Source: Desulfurivibrio sp044068625
GTDB taxonomy: Bacteria; Desulfobacterota; Desulfobulbia; Desulfobulbales; Desulfurivibrionaceae
Assembly (NCBI RefSeq): GCF_044068625.1
Contig: NZ_JBIPKH010000016.1
Span: 10,736-74,735 of the forward strand
Length of the DNA: 64,000 nucleotides
Direction of reading: 5' to 3'
Below are positions 36,694 to 44,453 of this stretch, one piece after another (the first letter of the stretch is position 1; each line of letters begins with the position of its first letter). The notes under the pieces were generated by a model that did not search any database, had not been told where the DNA came from, and saw nothing but the letters and a program-made list of their open reading frames with translations. A program made the position numbers and the translations under genes.

Positions 36694-37137
36694 TCACTCC
36701 GCCCGCTGCCGTTTGGCCAGCAGAAAGGCGGCACCACTGGCCGACAGGCCCAGGGCATCGGCCAAGGTGGGGACATCGCTGCCCGGATGCTGCTGCAAAA
36801 AGGCCGCCGCCTCCTCTTCCAGCTCGTCGAGCCAACTTTCAAAAAGCTTAAGGATGCCGGGTTCCACCACCGCCTGCAACTGTTTGGAACGGGCCACCTT
36901 GTGAACCAGACTCTGACACATGTTGGTTGGATCGACACCTTCGTCCAGGCAACGAGCCAGTCAGAGGTTGACCATCCCCACCAGCTTGTCCTCCCCATTG
37001 TCTCCCAGGAAACGGGCCAGCCATTGTTGTCGCTCGTCATCGTCCAGATGGGCCATGGCCTCCCGCACCGCCGGCAACAGGGCGTGGAGAATTTCCCTGG
37101 GCTCCAGATCGGCCAACAGTTTTGTCAGCTCCCACAT
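36694..37137 (-). CDS. Unknown protein, probable selenoprotein (in-frame TGA at codon 59)
   Basis: From ATG at 37137 (GGGGG about 9 bases upstream) a frame of 147 residues runs to 36694, interrupted only by TGA at 36961-36963. Both sides have the same high-GC codon style and helical, acidic character: MWELTKLLADLEPREIL upstream, U-LARCLDEGVDPTNMC downstream, and a C-terminal EELEEEAAAFLQQ region ending in a helix-turn-helix-like ALGLSASGAAFLLAK. The residue would be Sec59 in a U-x3-C arrangement. The hairpin after the TGA is weak, so TGG-to-TGA mutation (a Trp) is the alternative. It follows arsR by 13 bases. No family recognised. Confidence 0.55.
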
Positions 37138-37150
37138 AAACCAAGACCCC

Positions 37151-37495
37151 CTAATAAGAATTACGCCGGGCCAGCAACTCTCCGGCCAGGACGCTCAACT
37201 CTGCCAACAACCCAGCCAAACGGGGATCGGCCAGGCGGCAGTAGACAAAAGGCCCGCGCCGCTCGACACTGACCAGCAGCGCTCGTCGCAACTCTTTCAA
37301 ATGATGCGACACCAGGGGCTGAGAAATGCCCAGCTCTTCCACCAGGCGGGAAACCGGTTTTTCAGTGCCGACCAGGGCGCGCATAATCTTCAGCCGATTT
37401 TCGTCTGCCAGCCCTTTGAGCAGCACCACCAGATCCGCCGGGGTCACCGTCGCGGCTTCAGCGTTTTGGTTGTGATTAAAATTGCTCTTTTTCAC
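37151..37495 (-). CDS. ArsR-family transcriptional regulator
   Basis: About 114 residues with the winged-helix ArsR fold: LLKGLADENRLKIMRAL, recognition helix ISQPLVSHHLKELRRA, wing VSVERRGPFVYCRLAD. The ELCVCDL-type metal motif on the alpha-3 helix is absent, and only one Cys is near the wing, so it may sense something other than arsenite, cadmium or zinc. GTG at 37495 is chosen (GGGAG upstream); GTG at 37534 is the alternative. Directly upstream of the TGA-containing gene. Confidence 0.88.
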   Translation of the reverse strand: MKKSNFNHNQNAEAATVTPADLVVLLKGLADENRLKIMRALVGTEKPVSRLVEELGISQPLVSHHLKELRRALLVSVERRGPFVYCRLADPRLAGLLAELSVLAGELLARRNSY

Positions 37496-37644
37496 CGGCC
37501 CATGCTCCCGGTTGTAATTTGCCGCCAACCCCACCCCGTCCTACGAACCGCTACCGGCCAACGTTAACTGAATCACCCCCACCTGGCCAGGAAAAAGCGC
37601 TCCGGGCCGGGAGGGGGTGACGGCGTTGCGAAGGACGGGATAAT

Positions 37645-38751
37645 TCAAGCCCGGCGGTACTTGAGCAGAACCAGAGCGTAAACGATGACCATCGCCACGA
37701 TGGAGAGATAGTTGACCGCCAGCAGCAGAGGATGGGCGAAGTATGTACCGTAGAGGTAACCTCCCAGAACCTGGGAGCCGACCAAGGCTCAGACCACGCC
37801 CCACTGGGCCGGTGAGTATTTCTGCCGGCCGAAGGCGCGGAAATAGTCCCAAAGCAGGTAAACACCGAAGAGACCCCAGGCCACGGCGGCGGCGTAGGCG
37901 AAATTGAGCAGCAGAAAAGAGGAGGGCTCGGCCGCAAAACCGAAATGGTTCCGCAGGTAGGCCATGATTCTGAAGAGACTGATACCGAAGAGGCAAAGGA
38001 TGGGAACGACCAGAAAAAAAGCCGGCAGGATCGGAGCACCGGGTAGCCTTTCAGCCTGGAGCTGACCGTAAAGCAGCAGCACGATTTTGACGGCGAAGAT
38101 AAACAGGCCGGCGCCGATGGTGAAAAAAGCGGCAAAGGCCGCCGCCGCGGCCACCACCGGATCGGTGGCGATGGCGGCAATGCCGCTGCCGGTGAGACTG
38201 ACCAGGCCGAAGGCGAAAATGTCCAACAACCAGGCAAAGTTGAGTTTGCTCGGATCCAGCGGCCTGGTCAGCCAGATTTTAAGCACCTTGGCTTCAAATC
38301 CCAACAGGGCCAGCCAAAGCATAACGAAGAAGAAAAGCGACGGCACCATCAACCCCTGCAGGGTTGCCGCCATTCCCGGCACGAAGAAGGCCAGCGGCCC
38401 CCAAACCACATTGGCAGTCATGGACAGCGAAGCTATGGGCGAAAAGATGGCGATATGGCTTTTGGGGTCATTGATAAAGCCGCTGAACTGCTCACCATTG
38501 GCCAGCATCCCAATTAACCCCTTGAGATAAAGGAGGGTAAGCAGCAGGTGAATAACCACAAAGAGCAGCATCACCCCTACCAGCGGCCCGTAAAAAACGG
38601 TCTCCGGTAGACTCAGTTGGCCCCACGGCATGGACGCCAGGGTAATCAGGCCATTTCCATGGGGAACTGCAAAATTCAGTAACACGAAGGGCATCAGGGC
38701 CGCTCCGCCGGCCGCCACTGAAATCTGGAACTGCAGGGGGGAAAATTTCAT
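37645..38751 (-). CDS. Polytopic membrane selenoprotein (UGA at codon 321 = Sec)
   Basis: A 368-residue integral membrane protein with about nine hydrophobic segments. The frame meets TGA at 37789-37791 after QWGVV and then reads on into ALVGSQVLGGYLYGTYF and a last transmembrane helix (LLLAVNYLSIVAMVIVYAL) ending KYRRA, which can hardly be chance. A strong SECIS-like hairpin follows the TGA. The start has AAGGA 6 bases upstream. Second gene behind the DsrE-like selenoprotein. It may correspond to a membrane (seleno)protein family named TsoY in NCBI annotation (from memory, unverified). Function unknown; a sulfur or selenium redox or transport role is inferred from its partner. Confidence 0.85.
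37761..37777 (-). promoter_or_regulatory. SECIS element of the membrane selenoprotein gene
   Basis: Minus strand CTCCCAG-GTT-CTGGGAG, a perfect 7-bp stem (or CTCCC with loop AGGTTCT, close to the fdhF AGGTCT loop), starting 11 bases after the TGA. Confidence 0.8.
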
Positions 38752-38775
38752 CGCTTTTCCTTCACTTTCTTGGGG

Positions 38776-39096
38776 TTAAAAGGTCAGTACTTTTTCACTT
38801 TCGGCGACCAGCTCGTAAAGGTCAGTCATCATACCCAGGGGACAGGAGGCGGATCCCGCTTGACCGCGGGATTTGATGCAGGTGCCTCAGACCAGGAAAT
38901 TGCCCCCCAGATTATCAAACTCGGCCAACTGGCCGGCAATGTCGAACTGATCGCTGCTGATCCGTTCATACTCGACCCCCCGGCCCAGCATGAACATGCT
39001 GACCTCTTTGCCCTTTTTCAGGCTGGCATTGGCCAGCCGAGTAGCATTGAACACCGTTTCGGGGTCGTTGGTGGAGATGACATAGAGCCAACCCAT
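38776..39096 (-). CDS. DsrE-like selenoprotein (UGA at codon 70 = Sec)
   Basis: A 106-residue DsrE/TusD-fold protein: MGWLYVISTNDPETVFNATRLAN, KKGKEVSMFMLGRGVEYE, then GGNFLV-U-GTCIKSRGQ and the tail LGMMTDLYELVAES. The TGA is at 38887-38889; Sec70 sits in a UxxC motif where DsrE proteins have their catalytic Cys. A canonical SECIS-like hairpin follows. DsrE-like proteins trap and pass persulfide sulfur; DsrE-like selenoproteins are known from Deltaproteobacteria. GGGAGG precedes the ATG. First gene of an operon with the membrane selenoprotein, 24 bases apart. Confidence 0.9.
38854..38871 (-). promoter_or_regulatory. SECIS element of the DsrE-like gene
   Basis: Minus strand TCCCGC-GGTCAA-GCGGGA: a perfect 6-bp stem whose loop begins with GGTC, 15 bases after the TGA to the stem. 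Confidence 0.85.
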
Positions 39097-39167
39097 AATG
39101 ATTACCTCCCTGTGGATTTATGCTGTCGCCACCCCCTACGGGCAACGATCTGGACCTAACATCAACA

Positions 39168-39197
39168 CTTATAAATATCAACAGGCTTCAATGTCAA
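39168..39197 (-). promoter_or_regulatory. Sigma-70 promoter of the dsrE-like operon
   Basis: Minus strand TTGACA, 18 bases, TATAAG; predicted start about 65 bases before the DsrE-like ATG, between it and the upstream rhodanese gene. Confidence 0.7.
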
Positions 39198-39206
39198 GGA
39201 GGAAAA

Positions 39207-40340
39207 TCAATAACCACCGGCCATGGGCACCCGTGGCAACCGCTTCACGCCGGGATCCTGTACCAGCGGCAGGCGGGGGTTGTTGCCCCAGATAATCCAA
39301 CTGTCGTGATAGACCGCCGGGTCGGCAAAACCCAGCACACGCAGGACAAAGTAGGACATCGAGGCCCGGTTGGCGATATAGCAGTAGACGATGGTCCGCC
39401 TCTGACGATCCAGGCCGCCATACATCGCGGCAAGTTCGGCAATGGGCTTGAGCCGCAAGCTCTCGAAATCGGCAAACTGTTGCCAGTGGGGCACATTGAC
39501 TTCGGTGTGGGGAATGCGGCCGGTACGGATTACGGCGTCGAACAAAAAATGGCCCGGCGGGGCCGGCTGAGCGCCGGAATGCTCCACATCCAACCGCACG
39601 TCCACCAACTGGGGAAGCTGGAACTGGTGGGGATCAACCCCGATATCCCCCAGGTAGGAGGGGTTGAAGCGGGCCAAACGCAGAATTTCCGCCTCACGGG
39701 CAATCACTCCCGGTCGCAAGCGGGCCCGGAAATCTGAGGGGGGTAACTGGCTCTCCGTCCGCTCCAACGGCAGGCGGTGGGCCCACCAGTTTTCAATCCC
39801 GCCGTCCATGACCCGGACATCCCGGTGGCCAAGATATTCAAGCATGACAAAGGGGACAAAGGTGTAGCCCGGCAGGGTATCCTCATGGTCACTGTAGAGA
39901 ACCACGGTGTGCTCGTGGCTTACCCCGGCCTCGGCGAAAACCCGCTCCATCTCCGCCACCGGCCGCGGCTCCAGGTGTTCAATCAGCCTGCCCCGCTTGG
40001 GATCCACCTTCTCGTCGCCATAAAAGGGAATATGACGATCTTCACGCAGCATTTCATGGCCCCGTCCGCCCAGGTGGATGGCTCCGGGCACATGCCCTGC
40101 CAGATAGGCTTGTCGGTCCCGCAGGTCGATGACCAACCAGTGATCCCGGTTCTCCCAGACCTCGGCAGGTGTGACCAGCAGGTGGGGATTACTTCCGGCG
40201 GGAACCACCATGCCGTTCCCCGCCCAGGCCATCCCGGCTTCCAGTGGGGCCAACACTACGGCCAACAGCAAGATCACTTCAAGCGTCCACCCGAGACCGC
40301 TCCCACCCTCGATAATACGCGTAAAAATTTTAATGTTCAT
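39207..40340 (-). CDS. Exported tandem rhodanese-domain protein
   Basis: A 377-residue protein with an N-terminal hydrophobic export segment (GWTLEVILLLAVVLAPLEAGMAWA) and two rhodanese domains. The first has VIDLRDRQAYLAGHVPGAIHL and a Ser in place of the Cys in its active loop (VVLYSDHED). The second has the CYIANRAS loop with the catalytic Cys. Likely a periplasmic thiosulfate- or polysulfide-sulfur transferase. ATG at 40340 is fixed by GGAGG 7 bases upstream. Same orientation as, and just upstream of, the DsrE-like operon. Confidence 0.88.
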   Translation of the reverse strand: MNIKIFTRIIEGGSGLGWTLEVILLLAVVLAPLEAGMAWAGNGMVVPAGSNPHLLVTPAEVWENRDHWLVIDLRDRQAYLAGHVPGAIHLGGRGHEMLREDRHIPFYGDEKVDPKRGRLIEHLEPRPVAEMERVFAEAGVSHEHTVVLYSDHEDTLPGYTFVPFVMLEYLGHRDVRVMDGGIENWWAHRLPLERTESQLPPSDFRARLRPGVIAREAEILRLARFNPSYLGDIGVDPHQFQLPQLVDVRLDVEHSGAQPAPPGHFLFDAVIRTGRIPHTEVNVPHWQQFADFESLRLKPIAELAAMYGGLDRQRRTIVYCYIANRASMSYFVLRVLGFADPAVYHDSWIIWGNNPRLPLVQDPGVKRLPRVPMAGGY

Positions 40341-40463
40341 GGCCCGTCCTCCATCGGCTTGGGTTAACCTGTTAATCGCCCGCCTCCAAATCTGCGGCCG
40401 CTTGCTTGCCCGTTTACCCACTGTTGCCAGCTCCGGCAACCGTCCACGCCACAGTTATAAATA

Positions 40464-40493
40464 TACATACATATAAAGAATGGTACATGTCAA
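40464..40493 (-). promoter_or_regulatory. Possible promoter of the rhodanese gene
   Basis: Minus strand TTGACA, 18 bases, TATGTA inside an AT-rich stretch; the -10 element is poor. Confidence 0.35.
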
Positions 40494-40578
40494 GAAAAAA
40501 GTGGGCCATGGAATCGGGTTGCCAGTTTGCTCTGAAACAACTCGGAACGTTCGCCGGCAAAACATCCAAAAACACCTC

Positions 40579-40607
40579 TTGACAGGGGGATAAACCTCTC
40601 GTATAAG
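40579..40607 (+). promoter_or_regulatory. Sigma-70 promoter of the SET-domain / GNAT genes
   Basis: TTGACA, exactly 17 bases, TATAAG; predicted start near 40614, so the C14 tract lies in the transcribed leader. Confidence 0.75.
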
Positions 40608-40625
40608 GTCCAAGCACAAGCCGTA

Positions 40626-40639
40626 CCCCCCCCCCCCCC
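40626..40639. repeat. C14 homopolymer tract
   Basis: Fourteen consecutive C bases, about 12 bases downstream of the predicted transcription start and 66 bases before the SET gene ATG. Such tracts are slippage-prone and also error-prone in sequencing. Confidence 0.9.
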
Positions 40640-40704
40640 GCAAGGCCACCTCCGGCCGCGTGCGGGGACTTAAAACAAGCCCCATATGAGGTCGCCTCAC
40701 GGCC

Positions 40705-41306
40705 ATGCTCCACCCGGACACTGAAGTTCGTTTTGTCAATCAACTGGTCGGCCACGGAGTTTTTGCCACCCGCCCCATTCCCGCCGGCACGGTGGTCTGG
40801 GCCCTGGATCGCTTCGACCGGGTTTTGCGGGAGGAGGAGGTGCGGGCCTACGAGCCGATCTACCAGGAGATCCTGGAAAATACTGTTTCCGCGACCGGCA
40901 GGGACGCTGGGTTTTCTGCTGGGACAACACCCGTTACATCAACCATAGCTTCCGCCCAACCTGCATCGCCACCCCCTATCAGCTGGAGATCGCGGTGGTC
41001 GATATCGCCGCCGGCCAGGAGATCACCAACGATTACGGCTTTTTCAATATCATCGAACCTTTTGACTGCCTGCCCGAGGCCGGCTGCTCCCGGACCCGGG
41101 TAATGCCCGATGATCTCCTGCGCTGCGCCCCCGAATGGGATCGACTCCTGGCGGCGGCCTACGCCCGTTTCGACCAGGTAACTCAGCCCCTGGCCCCGGT
41201 GATCAAGCCCGAGCATCTGGCCTCCCTAAACCTTATCGCCCGCGGCGAAGCCCCCCCGGCCTCCATCCTGACCTGCTACTTTGATCCGACCACAACCCAT
41301 GCTTGA
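40705..41306 (+). pseudogene. SET-domain protein interrupted by a -1 frameshift
   Basis: The first part reads FVNQLVGHGVFATRPIPAGTVVWALDRFD and on to YQEILE. From there the correct continuation is in another frame: KYCFRDRQGRWVFCWDNTRY, then INHSFRPTCIATPYQLEIAV and AAGQEITNDYGFF, which are the SET motifs (NHS and the catalytic-Tyr DYG region). Restoring one A in the AAAA run at about 40875-40878 (GAA AAA TAC) gives a continuous 200-residue lysine-methyltransferase-like protein. It is a real frameshift, a slippage site or a sequencing error. The stop overlaps the start of the next gene. Confidence 0.8.
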
Positions 41307-41793
41307 ATTTCAGCCCCTCTCCGCCGCCAACTTCTCCCAGTACCAGGAAGATATTCTCCGCTCGGAAGAGCTCTTTCCCGCAGCAATCCGAGAAACCGGC
41401 GAGGATTATCTGGCCGCCCTCGGCCAACAGGCGGCCCTGGGCCTGGTTGCCCACCGACAGGGCAGCTATGTGGGCAACGTGGTGGGCTTCAGCCCCGACG
41501 CCGAACAGCAGGACCAGCTGCGATTGCCCCATCTGGCCCCCGGGACCGCCGACCTGCTCTATCTGTTCAATATCGTAACTATGCCCCAATTTCAGGGCCT
41601 GGGCTACGGCCGACAACTTTTAAACGAGTTCTGCCTCCCGGCCCGCCAGGCCGGGTTCGCCCGAATTAGCGGCCATTTCCGCGGCAATGGCTCGCTTAAA
41701 AATTTCACCGCCCTGGGGGGCCGCCCCCTGGCCACCTGCCCCAACTGATTCACCACCGGCGAATGCTACACCTACTGCGAACTGGATTTGTAG
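41299..41793 (+). CDS. GNAT acetyltransferase with in-frame TGA near the C-terminus (possible Sec150)
   Basis: A GNAT protein (LEFQPLSAANFSQYQEDIL; acetyl-CoA loop VTMPQFQGLGYGRQLL) whose frame meets TGA at 41746-41748 and continues TTGECYTYCELDL to TAG at 41791. The continuation has the form of the last GNAT beta strand. With Sec the site reads TCPN-U-FTTGEC, a CxxU motif; homologues might instead have Trp here, and TGG to TGA would be a simple truncating mutation. No clear SECIS hairpin is seen after the TGA. Without readthrough the protein ends at 149 residues. Translationally linked to the broken SET gene. Confidence 0.6.
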
Positions 41794-41968
41794 ACCCTCC
41801 AGTAAACAACCCAGCCCTCGCGCTCTCTTTCTCACCATCCCTGGTGTTATTTTAAGTAATTTATAGTTATTGTTGGTCGATGGTGGCCAGGCTGGCAAAA
41901 CCGATTGACCCACAACCACCGCCAAGGTAGTAAACAACAGTTGCTGTTTTCTTAACAGGGAGGATGCC

Positions 41969-42892
41969 TTGAAAAATTTGCTCTCCACCAAGGAGGTGGC
42001 CCAACTGCTCAGTGTCAACGAGAAGATGGTCTACCTGCTGATTGCCGAAAAGGGGCTGCCCGCCACCAAGGTTACCGGCAAATGGCTTTTTCCCCGCCAT
42101 CTGGTGGAACGCTGGATCGAAAACTCCACCCAGAATTTCCCGGCCGCGACCGCCCCCCTGCCCCCCTACCATGGCCTGCTGATCATGGCCGGCAGCGACG
42201 ATCCCCTGCTGGAGCAAACCCTCAATCTATTCAATCGTTCCCACCCCGGACAATTGGCGGTTTACGGTAATGTGGGCAGCTTTGGCGGCCTCCGGGCCCT
42301 GCGGGATAATCTTTGCCATCTGGCTTCCAGCCACCTCCTGCAGGAGGAGGATGGGGATTTCAACTTCCAGTTTGCCGCCGAGGAGCTGCCTTCCCCCCCG
42401 GCGGTAATCAATTTCTGTTTTCGGGAGCAAGGGTTGTTGCTGGCCAAGGGGAATCCCCTGGCCATCGGATCGGTGGCCGATCTGGCCCGCAAAAAGGCGC
42501 GGGTGGTCAATCGGCCGCTGAGTACCGGCACCCGCCTGCTCTTTGAACAGCGGCTGCACCAGGCGGGAGTGCCGGGCAAAAAACTGACCGGCTATGACCG
42601 TGAGGTGGCCCGCCATCTGGATGTGGGCCTGGAAATTCTGGCCGGCCGCGCCGATGCCGGACCGGCCATCCGGGCGGTGGCCGCCCTGTTGGGGCTCGAC
42701 TTTCTGCCCCTGGGCCGAGAGCGCTTCGACCTGCTCATTGCCCGCGAACGTTTTTTCGACAAAGGGGTACAACTGTTCCTTGGCCTACTCCACGAGCCGC
42801 CCTTCCGGCAGCTGGCCCAGGGACTGGCAGGATATGACGTCAGCCAGAGCGGGCGCACCATTTTCCCACAAGAAGCGACAGATAACCCATAA
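41969..42892 (+). CDS. HTH regulator with periplasmic-binding-protein-like domain, next to tupABC
   Basis: A 307-residue protein starting at TTG (GGGAGG 5 bases upstream). Residues 1-55 are an excisionase/MerR-type helix-turn-helix (LSTKEVAQLLSVNEKMVYLLI, then KWLFPRHLVERWI). The rest is a PBP-like ligand domain (LLIMAGSDDPLLEQTLN, RVVNRPLSTGTRLLFEQRL), the type found in molybdate/tungstate-linked regulators. No signal peptide, so cytosolic. It lies 16 bases upstream of tupA in the same direction, so it probably senses tungstate or molybdate and controls the transporter. Confidence 0.85.
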   Translation: MKNLLSTKEVAQLLSVNEKMVYLLIAEKGLPATKVTGKWLFPRHLVERWIENSTQNFPAATAPLPPYHGLLIMAGSDDPLLEQTLNLFNRSHPGQLAVYGNVGSFGGLRALRDNLCHLASSHLLQEEDGDFNFQFAAEELPSPPAVINFCFREQGLLLAKGNPLAIGSVADLARKKARVVNRPLSTGTRLLFEQRLHQAGVPGKKLTGYDREVARHLDVGLEILAGRADAGPAIRAVAALLGLDFLPLGRERFDLLIARERFFDKGVQLFLGLLHEPPFRQLAQGLAGYDVSQSGRTIFPQEATDNP

Positions 42893-42908
42893 ACCAAGGA
42901 GAATGAAA

Positions 42909-43751
42909 ATGAAAAAGTGGTTGGCGAGCGCAATCTGCGCCGGAATGCTGGTGACCGCCGGGCCGGCTTTGGCCGGGGAAAAGGTGATCACCATGAGTAC
43001 CACCACCAGCACCGAGGCCTCGGGCCTGCTGGCCTACCTGTTACCTGAATTCACCGCGGAAAGCGGGATCAGTGTCCGGGTGATGGCCAAGGGCACCGGG
43101 GCGGCTCTGCGGGACGGGATGGACGGCAATGCCGACCTGGTGTTTGTCCATGACCTGGCTCGGGAAGAGCAGTTCGTGGCCCAGGGCCATGGCACCAAAC
43201 GTTACCATGTGATGTATAACGATTTCATCATTGTCGGACCCGCCGCCGATCCGGCCGGCATCAAGGATGCTGCCGACCCGGCCACGGCCATGCGCCGAAT
43301 CGCCGCAACTCGCAGCCCCTTTGTCTCCCGGGGTGACGACAGCGGCACCCATGCCCGGGAGAAGCAGCTCTGGCGGGCCAGCGGTCTTAAGCTCACCCCG
43401 GCCGACGCGCCCCGGGACGGCGAGGGCTGGTACCTCTCCATCGGCCAGGGCATGGGTGCGGCCCTGATTGTCGCCCAGGAGAAAAATGGTTATCTCCTGG
43501 CCGATCGCGGCACCTATCTCCATTACAAATTCGGCCGCAGCGAACCCTATGAGCTGGAGATCATTTATGAGGGCGGCGATCTGCTCAGAAACCCCTATGG
43601 GGTGATCCCGGTCAACCCGGCCAAGCATCCCCATGTAAAGTTTGAGCTGGCCGACACCCTGGCCCGCTGGCTGGTTTCCCCCGAGGGCCAGCAAGCGATT
43701 GGCGCCTATCAGCTCCACGGTAAACCGTTGTTTTTTCCGGACGCCAAGTAG
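42909..43751 (+). CDS. tupA: Tungstate ABC transporter, substrate-binding protein
   Basis: A 280-residue protein with a signal peptide (MKKWLASAICAGMLVTAGPALA) and the TupA hallmark MSTTTSTEASG, whose Thr/Ser residues contact the oxyanion; FVSRGDDSGTHAREK is the second conserved site. It delivers tungstate in the periplasm, as needed for W-dependent formate dehydrogenases and aldehyde oxidoreductases. The ATG 7 bases from AAGGAG is chosen over one 1 base away. Confidence 0.93.
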   Translation: MKKWLASAICAGMLVTAGPALAGEKVITMSTTTSTEASGLLAYLLPEFTAESGISVRVMAKGTGAALRDGMDGNADLVFVHDLAREEQFVAQGHGTKRYHVMYNDFIIVGPAADPAGIKDAADPATAMRRIAATRSPFVSRGDDSGTHAREKQLWRASGLKLTPADAPRDGEGWYLSIGQGMGAALIVAQEKNGYLLADRGTYLHYKFGRSEPYELEIIYEGGDLLRNPYGVIPVNPAKHPHVKFELADTLARWLVSPEGQQAIGAYQLHGKPLFFPDAK

Positions 43752-44453
43752 GTGGAGTTTCTGACCCAAAGCCTGGTTGCCGCCCTGGAGATGATCTGGT
43801 CCTGGGACCGGGAGTTGTACGCCATTGTCTCCCTTTCCCTCCAGGTCAGCTTTTTCTCCACCCTGGTTGCCGCCCTGCTGGGGGTGCCCCTGGGTTTCCA
43901 TATCGCGGTCCGGGAATTTCGGGGCAAACGGGCGGTTATCACCATCCTCAACACCCTGCTGGCCCTGCCCACGGTGGTGATCGGGCTGCTGGTTTACGCC
44001 TTTCTCTCCCGCCAGGGCCTGCTGGGCCACCTGGGTTTGCTCTACACCCCCAAGGCGATTATCATCGGCCAGGTGATCCTAATCCTGCCCTGGGTGGCCA
44101 CCTTCACCATAGCGGCGGTGAGCCGCATCGATCGGCGCTACCGGCTCACCGCCCTGACTTTAGGGGCCTCCGGCCTGCAAGCCGCCCTGGCCGTGGCCCG
44201 GGAGGCCCGCTTCGGCATTCTGGCCGCGATCATCGCCGCCTTCGGTCGCGTGATTGCCGAGATTGGTATTGCCATGATGCTCGGCGGCAACATCAAGGGT
44301 TACACCCGCACCATGACCACCGCCATGGCCCTGGAACACAATAAAGGAGAATTTGCCCTGGCGGTGGCCCTGGGGCTGATCCTGCTGGCGGTCAGCCTGC
44401 TGCTCAATATCGCCCTGCAACTGGCCCAGGGCCGCTACGGGGGAGAGCAATGA
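43752..44453 (+). CDS. tupB: Tungstate ABC transporter, permease
   Basis: A 233-residue inner-membrane permease with about five transmembrane segments and the EAA-type loop (LGASGLQAALAVAREARFG). It starts at GTG immediately after the tupA stop; the N-terminal EFLTQSLVAALEMI fits TupB proteins, supporting GTG. Its end overlaps tupC by 4 bases. Confidence 0.92.
   Translation: MEFLTQSLVAALEMIWSWDRELYAIVSLSLQVSFFSTLVAALLGVPLGFHIAVREFRGKRAVITILNTLLALPTVVIGLLVYAFLSRQGLLGHLGLLYTPKAIIIGQVILILPWVATFTIAAVSRIDRRYRLTALTLGASGLQAALAVAREARFGILAAIIAAFGRVIAEIGIAMMLGGNIKGYTRTMTTAMALEHNKGEFALAVALGLILLAVSLLLNIALQLAQGRYGGEQ

Larger units (their letters stand above)
40341..40704. other. Divergent intergenic region, rhodanese / SET gene
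   Basis: About 360 bases without a gene. It contains promoters in both directions, an AT-rich patch (40455-40500), a C14 tract, and a small TGAGG-TCG-CCTCA hairpin before the SET ATG. Confidence 0.5.

Noticed and set aside
40626..40639. C14 tract as a spacer between -35 and -10 (classical phase-variable promoter)
   Set aside because: The good -35/-10 pair lies upstream with 17-base spacing, so the tract is in the leader and not between promoter elements.
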